Shown here: piece after piece, positions 40,530 through 48,525 of the stretch
How the letters are laid out: each line of letters opens with the position of its first letter
Numbering within the stretch: position 1 is the stretch's first letter
Source of the DNA: DASPNM01 sp035626515
Lineage (GTDB): Bacteria > Bacteroidota > Bacteroidia > Chitinophagales > Chitinophagaceae
Direction of reading: 5' to 3'
Assembly: GCA_035626515.1 (NCBI GenBank)
Contig: DASPNM010000010.1
Coordinates: 1-48,525 of the forward strand
DNA length: 48,525 bases
Translations under genes and position numbers: made by a program
Notes under the pieces: model-generated
The model's input: only the letters and a program-made list of their open reading frames with translations
Databases searched by the model: none
Told to the model about the DNA's origin: nothing

Positions 40530-40843
40530 TCAACCTCGGACAACCCGCGACGCGCGGGGACCTTGAACTTCTTTAATGTTTCCATAAGAAATTCGCCCGT
40601 TATCTTCCAGTCATTCTTCGTGAGGCGCACGCCGGCATGTGCGTGTGCTGCGGCCCATGTACCCGCAGGGGCCACCGGTCCTGTTGCGGAGAAAAAATAA
40701 CAACATGCCGGCGAATTTTCGTCTTCCTGCGTTGCTCGCTCAACAAAAAAAAGGGAAATGTCCTTGACGGTGGCCAGCCTCGCGATAAAATCGTCGGCGA
40801 CGGCGGAGATCGCATCGTAGCCGCCAAGTCGCTTGTAAAGGCT
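40525..40843 (-). pseudogene. Frameshifted group 1 truncated haemoglobin
   Basis: The frame from 40843 reads SLYKRLGGYDAISAVADDF, a trHbN start, but no Met is close upstream. Past an A8 run (40745-40752) the homologous sequence continues in a second frame (KTKIRRHVVIF), past an A6 run (40692-40697) in a third (TGGPCGYMGRS), and near 40637-40650 it returns to the first (HAGVRLTKNDWKITGEFLME, then KKFKVPA). The result is three +1-type shifts that together restore phase. The C-terminal end is poorly matched. Either a decayed gene or base-calling errors at homopolymers. An intact copy would bind haem and O2 or NO. Confidence 0.65.
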
Positions 40844-40994
40844 GCGCGGAAGCGGAGATTGCGGAAAAGAACAGGCCCGGAAGGTGAGGGTGATGATCTT
40901 TTTTAGGGTGAAGAGTTCTGGTGTATTTGGACATTTCAAAGAAGCTGGATTCACCATCCGGAGAAAAGGTGAAAGAGAATGGCGATGCAACGGA

Positions 40995-41291
40995 TCAGGC
41001 GATCATTGTCTCGGGCTCGTATACATAATGTGCCGGGATCAGCCTGGGCTCAGGCACCGGCTTGCCGACTCTCTGGATGATCGGGAAAAGCGTTTTGCCA
41101 AACTCGGTGAACGCCTCTGCCGATTCCCAAACATCTACCACGGTCCAGCCACCCTCTGGATTCGCAAACCCGACATGAGACAGCAACCCTTTCGGATGCG
41201 AGTGACCTGCAGCCCGTAATGCATCCCATACCTGCTCGTAGTCGCGAGCATCAAAATGGGGAGAATTGAAAAGGACAACTACCTTTTGCAT
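40995..41291 (-). CDS. Dimeric alpha/beta-barrel (ABM-like) protein
   Basis: The 98-residue protein reads MQKVVVLFNSPHFDARDYEQ, then GHSHPKGLLSHVGFANPEGG, WTVVDVWESAEAFTEFGKTL, and PRLIPAHYVYEP. The beta-alpha-beta-beta order with a Trp-Val-Asp-Val-Trp strand and the Glu-Ala-Phe helix is typical of the antibiotic-biosynthesis-monooxygenase fold. Such small proteins are often stress or haem related; no activity can be assigned. A TAAATTTT element lies just before the start. It lies upstream of the frameshifted globin on the same strand. Confidence 0.8.
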   Translation of the reverse strand: MQKVVVLFNSPHFDARDYEQVWDALRAAGHSHPKGLLSHVGFANPEGGWTVVDVWESAEAFTEFGKTLFPIIQRVGKPVPEPRLIPAHYVYEPETMIA

Positions 41292-41393
41292 AACTGTAAA
41301 ATTTAGGTGAGTGAATACCTAGGCGGGAGAGCGGGGGCGGGGAACTAAGGTAAGCTGCCTGCCGGTTGGATTCCAAAAAAATCTCGGTAATCC

Positions 41394-43121
41394 TCAGTTT
41401 TTTCCGGAAAAAGCCTGGTCAAACCGCACGGTAAGTTCGCAGCCTTTTCCAGGTGCCGCGGAAATCTGCAGCTGCCCGTTGTGGAGTGAAGCCCGCGTGC
41501 GGATGTTCATGAGGCCCACACCGCCGGACACCCGGGCGGGGTCGAAGCCTACCCCATCGTCCCGGATTTTCAGGAGCAGATTCTGCCCTTCTTCCGCGAT
41601 CTTCACCGTGACGGCGTTGGCTTTCGCGTATTTCATGATATTGTTGAATTGTTCCTGGACGATCCGGTAGATCGTAAGCTTAAGATCCGTGTTGATTGCA
41701 GTTTCGTCAAAGTCGAGCTGAGCTTTTATATGGATGGACCCGCCTTTTTCGGTGACTTCGAAAATTTTATCGAGCGCTTCGTTCAGCGATGATGTTCCGA
41801 GGGCCGGAGGAATGATGGAGTGAGACAGCTTGCGAATCTCGCGGATCGCCTCATGAATTAGTTTCTCGCCTTCGACAACGAAGGAATCGAGCTTCCCGGT
41901 TTCATTTCGGACCATCTTCAGGTAAAGCATGGCACTTGCGAGGAGCTGATTCACGTTGTCGTGAAGTTCGGCACCAAGTAGTTGCCTTTCTTTTTCCTGC
42001 GCCGCGATCACCGCACGGGTAATTTCCTGCTGCGAACGCTGTCGTTCTTCATCCAGCTTTCGCATAGCAAGCAGCTGTTCGGTCATATCGTGCCCAACAA
42101 TTAGAATGCCCTGAAGCAGGTTGTTGCTGCGGATGGGACGAGTGTTGACAACCACGTCCATAACTTTTCCGTCGCGGTCGGCCAGCCGGGCAGCATGATT
42201 GCAGGCAACTCCGATATCGACAGCCGGTTGCAAAGCGACGGAACGGTACTGCTGCCATTCGGGTGCGCCGGCAAAAAGATTTTCCAGCCGGGTCCCGGTA
42301 GCGTGCCCGTTTTGAAGCCCGAAGACCGAAGCGGCGTACGGATTGGCGTACAGAATCTTGTAATCCGGCGATGCGACGATTACGAGTTCGGTGATGTTCT
42401 CCAGTACCTTTTCACTTTCCAATGATTCCGACAGGTTAAACAGGTGGTACCGGGTAAGAGCGATGAGCGTTCCGACTGAAAAGAACGTCATGAATGCAGA
42501 TGTCAAAGGAACCTCAGGTCTCAGGAATACCAGCGGGAATAACACCTGCGTAATAATCCCCTGGATCGTGGGTATTAGTATCCCGAAACCTATCAACAGG
42601 GCCTGCAGCTTTTTTTCCTTATCGAGCCGGTGTTTCCATGCATAACGGAAGATCAATGTGAGCGAGAGAATTACCTGCATCGAAATCCAGTAACGTTGGA
42701 CTTCATCGAGGGTTCCGGGGCGCGGGGTGATGATCCAACCCCAGTTGCTATCCTGCGTGAACTCGGCCGGTGCGCTTAAAGCATTGTAGACCAGCAGAAA
42801 AACCACAGTAGGCGCATAAAGCAGGATCATCGCAAACCTCGACTTGAGCAGCCGGCTCCCCGTGTAATTTGCCGCGAAATGAACGGAAAGGGGCCCTACC
42901 GACATCCAGCTGATGCAGAAGATCCGGTCCCAGAAACGGGCGTCGGACTCATCAATGCCGAGGCGGAAAATAGAGTCCTGGATCTGCCAGGCAAACAGGG
43001 CAAACACGAAAAAAACAAAGATGTGAATTGTCCTGCTCTTTGGAAGCTTGTAAAAGCTGTAAAGAATGACTGCAGCATTCAGCAGGGCTGGCAGCAGGGA
43101 CAGCAGCAAATAAATATTCAT
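41394..43121 (-). CDS. Sensor histidine kinase, NarL/HisKA_3 type, with membrane-bound N-terminus and PAS domain
   Basis: The 575-residue kinase starts at ATG 43119-43121 (MNIYLLLSLLPALLNAAVIL); a 22-residue in-frame extension is less likely. About seven membrane segments (residues 5-225) are followed by a PAS domain (about 235-350: LENITELVIVASPDYKILYA) and a coiled coil. The dimerisation motif is QEKERQLLGAELHDNVNQLL with His387. The ATPase domain includes QEQFNNIMKYAKA, IRDDGVGFD and GGVGLMNIRTRA. No response regulator is adjacent, so it is an orphan kinase; its likely partner would be a NarL/LuxR-type regulator elsewhere. Confidence 0.93.
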   Translation of the reverse strand: MNIYLLLSLLPALLNAAVILYSFYKLPKSRTIHIFVFFVFALFAWQIQDSIFRLGIDESDARFWDRIFCISWMSVGPLSVHFAANYTGSRLLKSRFAMILLYAPTVVFLLVYNALSAPAEFTQDSNWGWIITPRPGTLDEVQRYWISMQVILSLTLIFRYAWKHRLDKEKKLQALLIGFGILIPTIQGIITQVLFPLVFLRPEVPLTSAFMTFFSVGTLIALTRYHLFNLSESLESEKVLENITELVIVASPDYKILYANPYAASVFGLQNGHATGTRLENLFAGAPEWQQYRSVALQPAVDIGVACNHAARLADRDGKVMDVVVNTRPIRSNNLLQGILIVGHDMTEQLLAMRKLDEERQRSQQEITRAVIAAQEKERQLLGAELHDNVNQLLASAMLYLKMVRNETGKLDSFVVEGEKLIHEAIREIRKLSHSIIPPALGTSSLNEALDKIFEVTEKGGSIHIKAQLDFDETAINTDLKLTIYRIVQEQFNNIMKYAKANAVTVKIAEEGQNLLLKIRDDGVGFDPARVSGGVGLMNIRTRASLHNGQLQISAAPGKGCELTVRFDQAFSGKN

Positions 43122-43387
43122 TTCTAGGGTGGCGGGATGGTTCGCTTCTTTTTTTAAGGAGCGCAAAAAATAAACAAAACTTGTCAAAAAACAAAGTGTT
43201 GCAGCTTTTTGCAGGCCATCGGTTAAATAGACGAAAAGTTAGGATTCATAAGATAGCTGCGGGAAGAGCAATTTACGTGATCCTGATCAACATGGAGATG
43301 CTCCCTCGTTGCAAAAACTTGCAGCGTCCGCGCCGCTGCTTTCTTTTCTGTTGGCACCGCCGTACCAGGGGATCCGGCCGTCGGAAT

Positions 43388-43395
43388 TATCTTTG
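43388..43395 (+). promoter_or_regulatory. TAnnTTTG -7 element for glnS
   Basis: TATCTTTGC, exact consensus, 7 bases before the glnS ATG at 43403, implying a very short leader. Confidence 0.5.
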
Positions 43396-43402
43396 CAATT
43401 CC

Positions 43403-45073
43403 ATGGAAACGCATTTTCTCGAAGAAATAATTGAAAACGATTTGCGAAGCGGCAAATACCGGTCAATAGTAACCCGTTTTCCACCGGAACCAAACGGCTA
43501 TCTGCACCTGGGACATGCCACCAGTATTTGCCTCAACTTCGGTCTTACGAAGAAATATCCCGGTCATACCAACCTGCGTTTTGACGACACGAATCCTTCC
43601 ACGGAAGAGACCGAATACGTGGACAGCATCCGGGAAGACATTCGCTGGCTGGGTTTTGAATGGAAAAACGAGCACTACGCATCCGACTATTTCGAGCAGC
43701 TTTTTGAATTCGCAGTGACGCTAATCCGCAAGGGGCTGGCATACGTGGACGATTCTACTTCAGAGGAGATCGCATCAATGAAAGGCACGCCGACAGAGCC
43801 GGGGCGCAATTCACCATTCCGGGATCGCGCCGTCGCGGAAAACCTGGATCTTTTTCAGCGGATGCGCGCCGGAGAATTTCCCGACGGCAGCCGCACGCTG
43901 CGCGCGAAGATCGACATGGCGCATCCGAACATGCTGATGCGCGACCCGGTGCTGTACCGTATCAAGCACGTTCCGCACCACCGCACCGGCACGGACTGGT
44001 GCATTTATCCTATGTACGACATGGCACACGGCCAGTCGGATTCGATCGAGCAGGTTACCCATTCTATTTGTACCCTGGAATTTGTACCGCATCGCGAGCT
44101 GTACGACTGGCTGATTGAAAAACTGGAAATATTTCCCTCGCGACAGTATGAATTCGCCCGCCGCAACGTGAGCTACACGGTGATGAGCAAAAGAAAGCTG
44201 CTGCAGCTCGTGAATGAAAAATATGTGGATGGATGGGACGATCCGCGAATGCCGACTATCAGCGGCATGCGGCGCAGGGGCTATACTCCCGAAGCACTTC
44301 GCGAATTCTGTGACCGCGTGGGGATCGCCAAACGTGAGATACTCGTGGAACTGGAGCTGCTTGAATTTTGCGTGCGGGAACACCTGAACCGGGTTGCCTT
44401 GAGGCGAATGGTAGTCTTTGATCCACTGAAAGTGGTGATCACAAATTACCAGGCTCCTTCGGGAGGCGGCGGTGGAGAGGAGATTGTGGAAAGCGAGAAT
44501 AATCCCGAGGATCCCGGAAGCGGGACCCGTCAGATTCCATTCAGCGACGAACTCTATATCGAGCGGGAGGATTTCATGGAGAACCCGCCGAAAAAATGGT
44601 TTCGACTGGCACCCGGACAGATGGTGCGGCTGAAATCGGCCTACATCATCCGTTGCGACGACGTGATCCGCGACACGTCGGGACATATAACCGAGCTTCG
44701 CTGCACATACATTCCCGAAAGCCGCAGCGGGCAGGATACCAGCGGACTGAATGTAAAAGGTACGCTGCACTGGGTCAGCGTTCGTCATGCAATTACCGCC
44801 GAAGTGAGGCTCTACGACCGGCTGTTCCGTGTAGAAGATCCATCCAAAGCAGAAGGAGATTTCAAGGATCATATCAGTCCCGAGTCACTGAGAGTGGTCA
44901 GGGGTGTTTTCGCAGAGCCCGAACTGGCCCATGCCCGCTTTGAGGAACGATACCAGTTCCTGAGGAAAGGATATTTTTCTTTGGACAAGGACAGCAGTCC
45001 AAGCGGAATCATTTTCAACCGGACGGTAACCCTGAAGGACAGCTGGAAACCTCAGCCGGGCGGAAAAGGATAG
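43403..45073 (+). CDS. glnS: Glutaminyl-tRNA synthetase
   Basis: The 556-residue cytoplasmic enzyme, the same size as E. coli GlnRS, starts at ATG 43403 (METHFLEEIIENDLRSGKYR). Class I motifs are HLGH (residues 35-38) in EPNGYLHLGHA and the KMSKS counterpart VMSKRK (Met261-Ser-Lys). DDTNPSTEETEYVDSI, DWCIYPMYDMAHGQSDSIE and ITHSICTLEF-like VTHSICTLEF are GlnRS-specific. The C-terminal anticodon-binding beta barrels follow (RQIPFSDELYIEREDF; LRCTYIPESRSGQ; GTLHWVSVRHA). It charges tRNA-Gln directly. It stands alone, divergent from the histidine kinase gene. Confidence 0.97.
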   Translation: METHFLEEIIENDLRSGKYRSIVTRFPPEPNGYLHLGHATSICLNFGLTKKYPGHTNLRFDDTNPSTEETEYVDSIREDIRWLGFEWKNEHYASDYFEQLFEFAVTLIRKGLAYVDDSTSEEIASMKGTPTEPGRNSPFRDRAVAENLDLFQRMRAGEFPDGSRTLRAKIDMAHPNMLMRDPVLYRIKHVPHHRTGTDWCIYPMYDMAHGQSDSIEQVTHSICTLEFVPHRELYDWLIEKLEIFPSRQYEFARRNVSYTVMSKRKLLQLVNEKYVDGWDDPRMPTISGMRRRGYTPEALREFCDRVGIAKREILVELELLEFCVREHLNRVALRRMVVFDPLKVVITNYQAPSGGGGGEEIVESENNPEDPGSGTRQIPFSDELYIEREDFMENPPKKWFRLAPGQMVRLKSAYIIRCDDVIRDTSGHITELRCTYIPESRSGQDTSGLNVKGTLHWVSVRHAITAEVRLYDRLFRVEDPSKAEGDFKDHISPESLRVVRGVFAEPELAHARFEERYQFLRKGYFSLDKDSSPSGIIFNRTVTLKDSWKPQPGGKG

Positions 45074-45306
45074 GGATATCTGCGGGAAAAAAATTTTTCT
45101 AATTCTTTAATCCATAGTAGATTTAGCCTCGATTTTGGAACGTCGTTCCGAAATTATGACTGCCAAAACCCAAATTCAATTAACGAAACCATGCTTATGA
45201 GATGAGCTTTCTACCCAACTTCTCTTACTGTTTTTTTACCCGCACAGTTCCGAATAATATCGGGAATACTGACACCCGTACTTTTCATTCAATTAAAACC
45301 TTGATT
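45074..45306. other. AT-rich intergenic region between glnS and the giant surface-protein gene
   Basis: A GGAAC-GTC-GTTCC inverted repeat lies near 45137-45150, and a palindromic A/T block (AAAAATTTTT) near 45089-45101. No convincing promoter or gene is seen. It must contain the promoter of the following gene unless that gene is read through from glnS. Confidence 0.3.
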
Positions 45307-48300
45307 ATGCAACCAAAATGTACACACATGAAGGGGTTGGCCCTATTTGCATTCCTGGGACTGGTCTTCCTGTTTATTGGCCAGGCCGGCTTTGCACAGG
45401 TCAATCCTGATTCGAGAGGTGCATCTTCGGAAGTTTCGATCGTGGCGGCAAACGATGCAAACCTGCCCGTTTCCCCGCAAGTGGTCGCCAGGATGAACCA
45501 GGAGGCAATTTGTACGACATGGTCCGGTTCGGCCGGCCCCGGCGATCCTTCAACGCCGGTACGATCGTTCCGGGATGGTGTAGCTTCCAGCTGCGGCAAC
45601 CCCGGTCCCTGTACGTCTCCAATCAGTGGTTCCGGGCTTTTCTATGACCAGGTGTCCTGGACGAACCCCGTGAGCACGACCCAGTGCATCACCGTGAGCT
45701 TTACGAATACGGCGACCAATTTTGGATTCATTACGGCCTACAGTGCGCCCGTTAACCTGAGCAACCTGTGTCAGAACTACATGGGCGATCTTGGGTCCAG
45801 TGCTCTGGCAGGCCAAACGTTGACATTTGGCGTAAACGTACCCGGTAATGCCACTGTTTATTTCTTTATTACCAACGTGACTGCGAACGCGGCTGCCAGC
45901 TACACGGTAACTGTAGACGCACCGCTTTGCGCCATACCGTTTACGAACTGCGCGCAGAACTTCGACGGCGTGACCGCGCCGGCATTGCCCACCGGATGGA
46001 CGGCGAGCACGGGTACTACCTGCGGAGGCAGCAACCCCTGGGCAACGACGACCGCATTTGCCAACAGCAGCCCGAATTCCGCATGGACCAATGATCCGAA
46101 CTGCATTTCGGATGAATATTTGGATTCGCGCGTATTCCCGATCGTCTCTTCTACGGCGCAGCTTTCGTTCCGCCAGAGGTATCAGCTTGAAACCAGCTTC
46201 GACGGCATGGTTCTGGAGATTTCCATCGGAGGCGGACCGTTCCAGGACATTCTGGTGGCGGGGGGCACGTTTGCAGCGGGTGGATATAACGGCACTATCA
46301 GCGTAAACTTTGGTAGTCCCATTGCGGGACGCCAGGCTTGGACGGGCACGACAAGTGGTGCTTTCACCACTACAACCGTGAACCTGCCTGCCGCAGCAAA
46401 TGGACAAAACGTAGTCATAAGGTGGCGGCGGGCGACCGACAACAGCGTGTCGGGTGCAGGAGTATGGATCGACGATATCACCCTCTCTGGTTCTGATTGC
46501 CCCGGTTCCTGCACGGTTACCTGCCCTGCAAATATGACGGTCAACGCCGATCCGGGACAATGCGGCGCGGTGGTGAACTTCCCAACCGCTACGACCAACG
46601 GTCAGTGTGGTCCGGTGACCATGACGCCCGCTTCCGGTTCCTTCTTCCCGGTTGGAACTACGCAGGTTCGTGCCAATACTTTCTCGGGCCCCACCTGTAC
46701 GTTCAACATTACGGTGGTCGACAACCAGCCGCCGTCAATTACATGCCCTGCTAATATTGTCCGGAATAACGATCCGGGAGTTTGCGGTGCGGTTGTGACC
46801 TTCGCGGCCACTGCTTCGGATAACTGTCCGGGAGTCACGGTCAGCTATTCCCCGGCATCCGGCAGCACGTTCCCGGTCGGGACCACTACTGTCACTGCAA
46901 CGGCAAGGGATGCTGCGGGGAACACTGCAACCTGTACGTTTACGGTAACCGTGAACGATACGGAGCCTCCCACATTCTCGAATCCCTATCCGCAACTGCT
47001 GTATTATAAGTTTGACGGATCGGGCACAACGGTTCCGAACCTCGCTTCCAATCCGCCTGCCGGCACGGCTAACGCTACACTGGTCGGACAAACCCAGGGT
47101 TCAACCGGTAAGTGCGGTGGCGCGCTGGTTGGAACCGGTGGTCCTGGTGCAGGCAACCACCTGAACACAAACTGGAACGTCGCACTCCCGGCGCAATGGT
47201 CGATCATGTTCTGGCTCGGACCGAACCAGGTGGACCTTAACCCGTCCTATCTCTTCGGTGCACTTTCGGCAGGATCCTTCCGCGCATTCTATGGCGGCGC
47301 AGCGGGACCGAACAACGTGCTGGTTCGCGGAGGCTCAGGGGATGTGCTCATCACGGGCGTAAACCCGGCGGCCACGTTCATTACGATCGTATATAACGGC
47401 ACGAACACCGTCGTTTATAGAAACGGCGCGAACCCCACGACTTATAACGTGACGTTCAATAACGTGGGCAGTACGCCTCTCTATGTTGGGGCTTACAATA
47501 CCACGGCTGCAACGTCGGCAATGAACGGAAGACTGGATGAATTCGGACTGTTCAACCGCGCCCTGACCGCCGGAGAAGTGGCACAGCTGTACAACAACTG
47601 TCCTACTACGGCTTCTTCTTGCCCATCGAACATTACCGTCAATAATACCCCCGGCCAATGCGGTGCAGTGGTCACCTACAACACACCCGTTGGCAGCGAC
47701 AACTGTCCGGGAGCGACGACCACGCAGATCGCAGGGCTGCCTTCAGGCAGTTTCTTCCCGGTGGGAACGACAACCAACACGTTCCGGGCGACCGACGCGT
47801 CAGGGAACCAGACCAACTGTACGTTCACAGTGACGGTGGTGGACAATCAGCCGCCAACGATCACTTGCCCGGCAAACATCACGGTGCCCTCCACTCTTGG
47901 ATTGTGCACCGCGCCGGTGAACTATACGATCACAGCTGCTGATAACTGTCCGGGTGTCACCACAGCGATGACTGCCGGATTGGCGAGTGGCTCACTGTTC
48001 CCGCTTGGAACAACTACGGTAACCTGGAGAGCAACCGACGCATCCGGAAACACCAGTACCTGTTCCTTTACGGTAACGGTGACCGATGTGCAGCTGCCGG
48101 TGATCAGTTCGCAGCCGCAGGGCCGGAATGCCTGCCTCGGGGATAACGTCACGTTCAGTGTGACCGCGGCTCCGCTCGCAGGTCCGAACAACCTGACCTA
48201 CCAGTGGCAGGTGTTCAACGGCACAACCTGGGTGAACGTTCCCGGTGCAACAAGTTCGGGCTTTACAGTGAACAACGTAACGCTGGCGATGAACCATACC

Positions 48301-48525
48301 AGCTACCGCGTGATCGTGACGGGTCCTTGCACCACGGTTACGTCGAACGTGGCTACGCTGAATGTGAACCCGCTGCCGATCGTAAGCATTGTGTCCAGCC
48401 GTCCGCCGGTGGTTCGTCCGGGTGAAACGGTCAACTTTACGGTTGTGGGCAACCCGAGCGGTGGTTCGGTTGTTTGGAGAAGAGATAACCAGGTGATCAC
48501 GGGAGCAACTTCACTGACCCTGTCC
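45307..48525 (+). CDS. Very large HYR/LamG/Ig-like surface protein, 3' end beyond window
   Basis: The frame is open for 1073 codons from ATG 45307 (ATG 45328 also possible) to the window edge. A signal peptide (GLALFAFLGLVFLFIGQAGF, AQ) is followed by an N-terminal region to about residue 400, including a jelly-roll-like part (SFRQRYQLETSFDGMVLEIS; GVWIDDITLSG). Four HYR-type repeats start near residues 406, 480, 772 and 853, each CP-x-N-(M/I) with later DNCPG, FPVGTT and TCTFTVTV. A LamG-type domain (about 564-765: YYKFDGSGTTV, GRLDEFGLFNRALTAGEVA) splits them, and an Ig-like domain begins near 935. Probably a secreted adhesin or matrix protein; a type IX sorting domain would be expected past the edge. 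Confidence 0.92.
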   Translation, partial: MQPKCTHMKGLALFAFLGLVFLFIGQAGFAQVNPDSRGASSEVSIVAANDANLPVSPQVVARMNQEAICTTWSGSAGPGDPSTPVRSFRDGVASSCGNPGPCTSPISGSGLFYDQVSWTNPVSTTQCITVSFTNTATNFGFITAYSAPVNLSNLCQNYMGDLGSSALAGQTLTFGVNVPGNATVYFFITNVTANAAASYTVTVDAPLCAIPFTNCAQNFDGVTAPALPTGWTASTGTTCGGSNPWATTTAFANSSPNSAWTNDPNCISDEYLDSRVFPIVSSTAQLSFRQRYQLETSFDGMVLEISIGGGPFQDILVAGGTFAAGGYNGTISVNFGSPIAGRQAWTGTTSGAFTTTTVNLPAAANGQNVVIRWRRATDNSVSGAGVWIDDITLSGSDCPGSCTVTCPANMTVNADPGQCGAVVNFPTATTNGQCGPVTMTPASGSFFPVGTTQVRANTFSGPTCTFNITVVDNQPPSITCPANIVRNNDPGVCGAVVTFAATASDNCPGVTVSYSPASGSTFPVGTTTVTATARDAAGNTATCTFTVTVNDTEPPTFSNPYPQLLYYKFDGSGTTVPNLASNPPAGTANATLVGQTQGSTGKCGGALVGTGGPGAGNHLNTNWNVALPAQWSIMFWLGPNQVDLNPSYLFGALSAGSFRAFYGGAAGPNNVLVRGGSGDVLITGVNPAATFITIVYNGTNTVVYRNGANPTTYNVTFNNVGSTPLYVGAYNTTAATSAMNGRLDEFGLFNRALTAGEVAQLYNNCPTTASSCPSNITVNNTPGQCGAVVTYNTPVGSDNCPGATTTQIAGLPSGSFFPVGTTTNTFRATDASGNQTNCTFTVTVVDNQPPTITCPANITVPSTLGLCTAPVNYTITAADNCPGVTTAMTAGLASGSLFPLGTTTVTWRATDASGNTSTCSFTVTVTDVQLPVISSQPQGRNACLGDNVTFSVTAAPLAGPNNLTYQWQVFNGTTWVNVPGATSSGFTVNNVTLAMNHTSYRVIVTGPCTTVTSNVATLNVNPLPIVSIVSSRPPVVRPGETVNFTVVGNPSGGSVVWRRDNQVITGATSLTLS

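Noticed and set aside
40139..40990. A 283-codon minus-strand open frame taken as one protein
   Set aside because: Only its upstream part has globin similarity, and that similarity changes frame three times. The downstream part is antisense to two small plus-strand genes.
43811..44872. A 353-codon minus-strand open frame
   Set aside because: It is antisense to glnS, whose motifs are intact over this whole interval.
45550..46560. A 336-codon minus-strand open frame
   Set aside because: It lies opposite the repetitive surface-protein gene; the low-stop antisense frame arises from its biased codons.
1..48525. tRNA, rRNA, transposase and attachment-site search by eye
   Set aside because: No cloverleaf with a T-loop GTTCGA-type core and matching acceptor stem, no ribosomal RNA motifs, and no transposase or integrase motifs were found. 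A covariance-model scan would settle tRNAs and small RNAs.

Overview
The window looks like a chromosomal segment of a Bacteroidota bacterium, probably in or near the Chitinophagaceae. The reasons are: exact copies of the Bacteroidota -7 promoter element TAnnTTTG just upstream of several starts (31797, 22436, 19230, 23865, 43388); a LytS/LytTR sensor-regulator pair; SprB-type and HYR repeat surface proteins; CcmE/CcmF with a CxxxY CcmE; a bacillithiol deacetylase; DUF4294, YceI and DUF2267 proteins; and many lipoproteins. Base composition looks slightly above 50% GC by eye. There are no rRNA genes, no tRNA I could fold by eye, no transposase and no CRISPR array. Family assignments come from recognising motifs, not from searches.

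Region 1 (1-11250): a partial folC, a repeat-filled intergenic stretch, a TonB-like protein and a short-chain dehydrogenase on the minus strand. Next is a plus-strand run of three large secreted proteins (3320-10642), the most original part of the window. Two are paralogous at the N-terminus, and the second ends in a metzincin-type zinc protease. A truncated signal-peptide minigene with its own promoter precedes them, and a CHRD lipoprotein and a strong terminator follow.

Region 2 (11265-19206): a tightly packed minus-strand operon (arginase/agmatinase-family hydrolase, membrane protein, radical SAM enzyme, DMT exporter, MFS exporter), then bshB1 diverging from an APC amino-acid permease, then a DUF4294 protein.

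Region 3 (19308-26297): ccmE-ccmF for cytochrome c maturation, an M48 protease with TPRs, then on the plus strand an acyl-CoA dehydrogenase, a YggS PLP-homeostasis protein and a small secreted protein.

Region 4 (26287-33200): a minus-strand pair (intradiol-dioxygenase-like lipoprotein and NHL propeller), a LytS/LytTR two-component pair, a secreted erythromycin-esterase-like protein lacking the usual catalytic His, a small basic protein, and a lipoprotein that fuses SprB repeats to a c-type haem domain. The last would need the Ccm machinery of region 3.

Region 5 (33429-43121): mostly stress and housekeeping genes: an Hsp20, YceI, SRPBCC, DUF72, Cu/Zn superoxide dismutase, DUF2267, a second M48 protease, small proteins, a frameshifted truncated-haemoglobin pseudogene, an ABM-fold protein and an orphan NarL-type histidine kinase.

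Region 6 (43388-48525): glnS with a clear promoter, then the first 1073 codons of a very large HYR/LamG/Ig-like surface protein that runs off the window.

A recurring non-coding theme is intergenic DNA with a 7-bp period (861-910, 1020-1056 and its duplicate, 33201-33259, 38749-38783), several times starting exactly at a stop codon.
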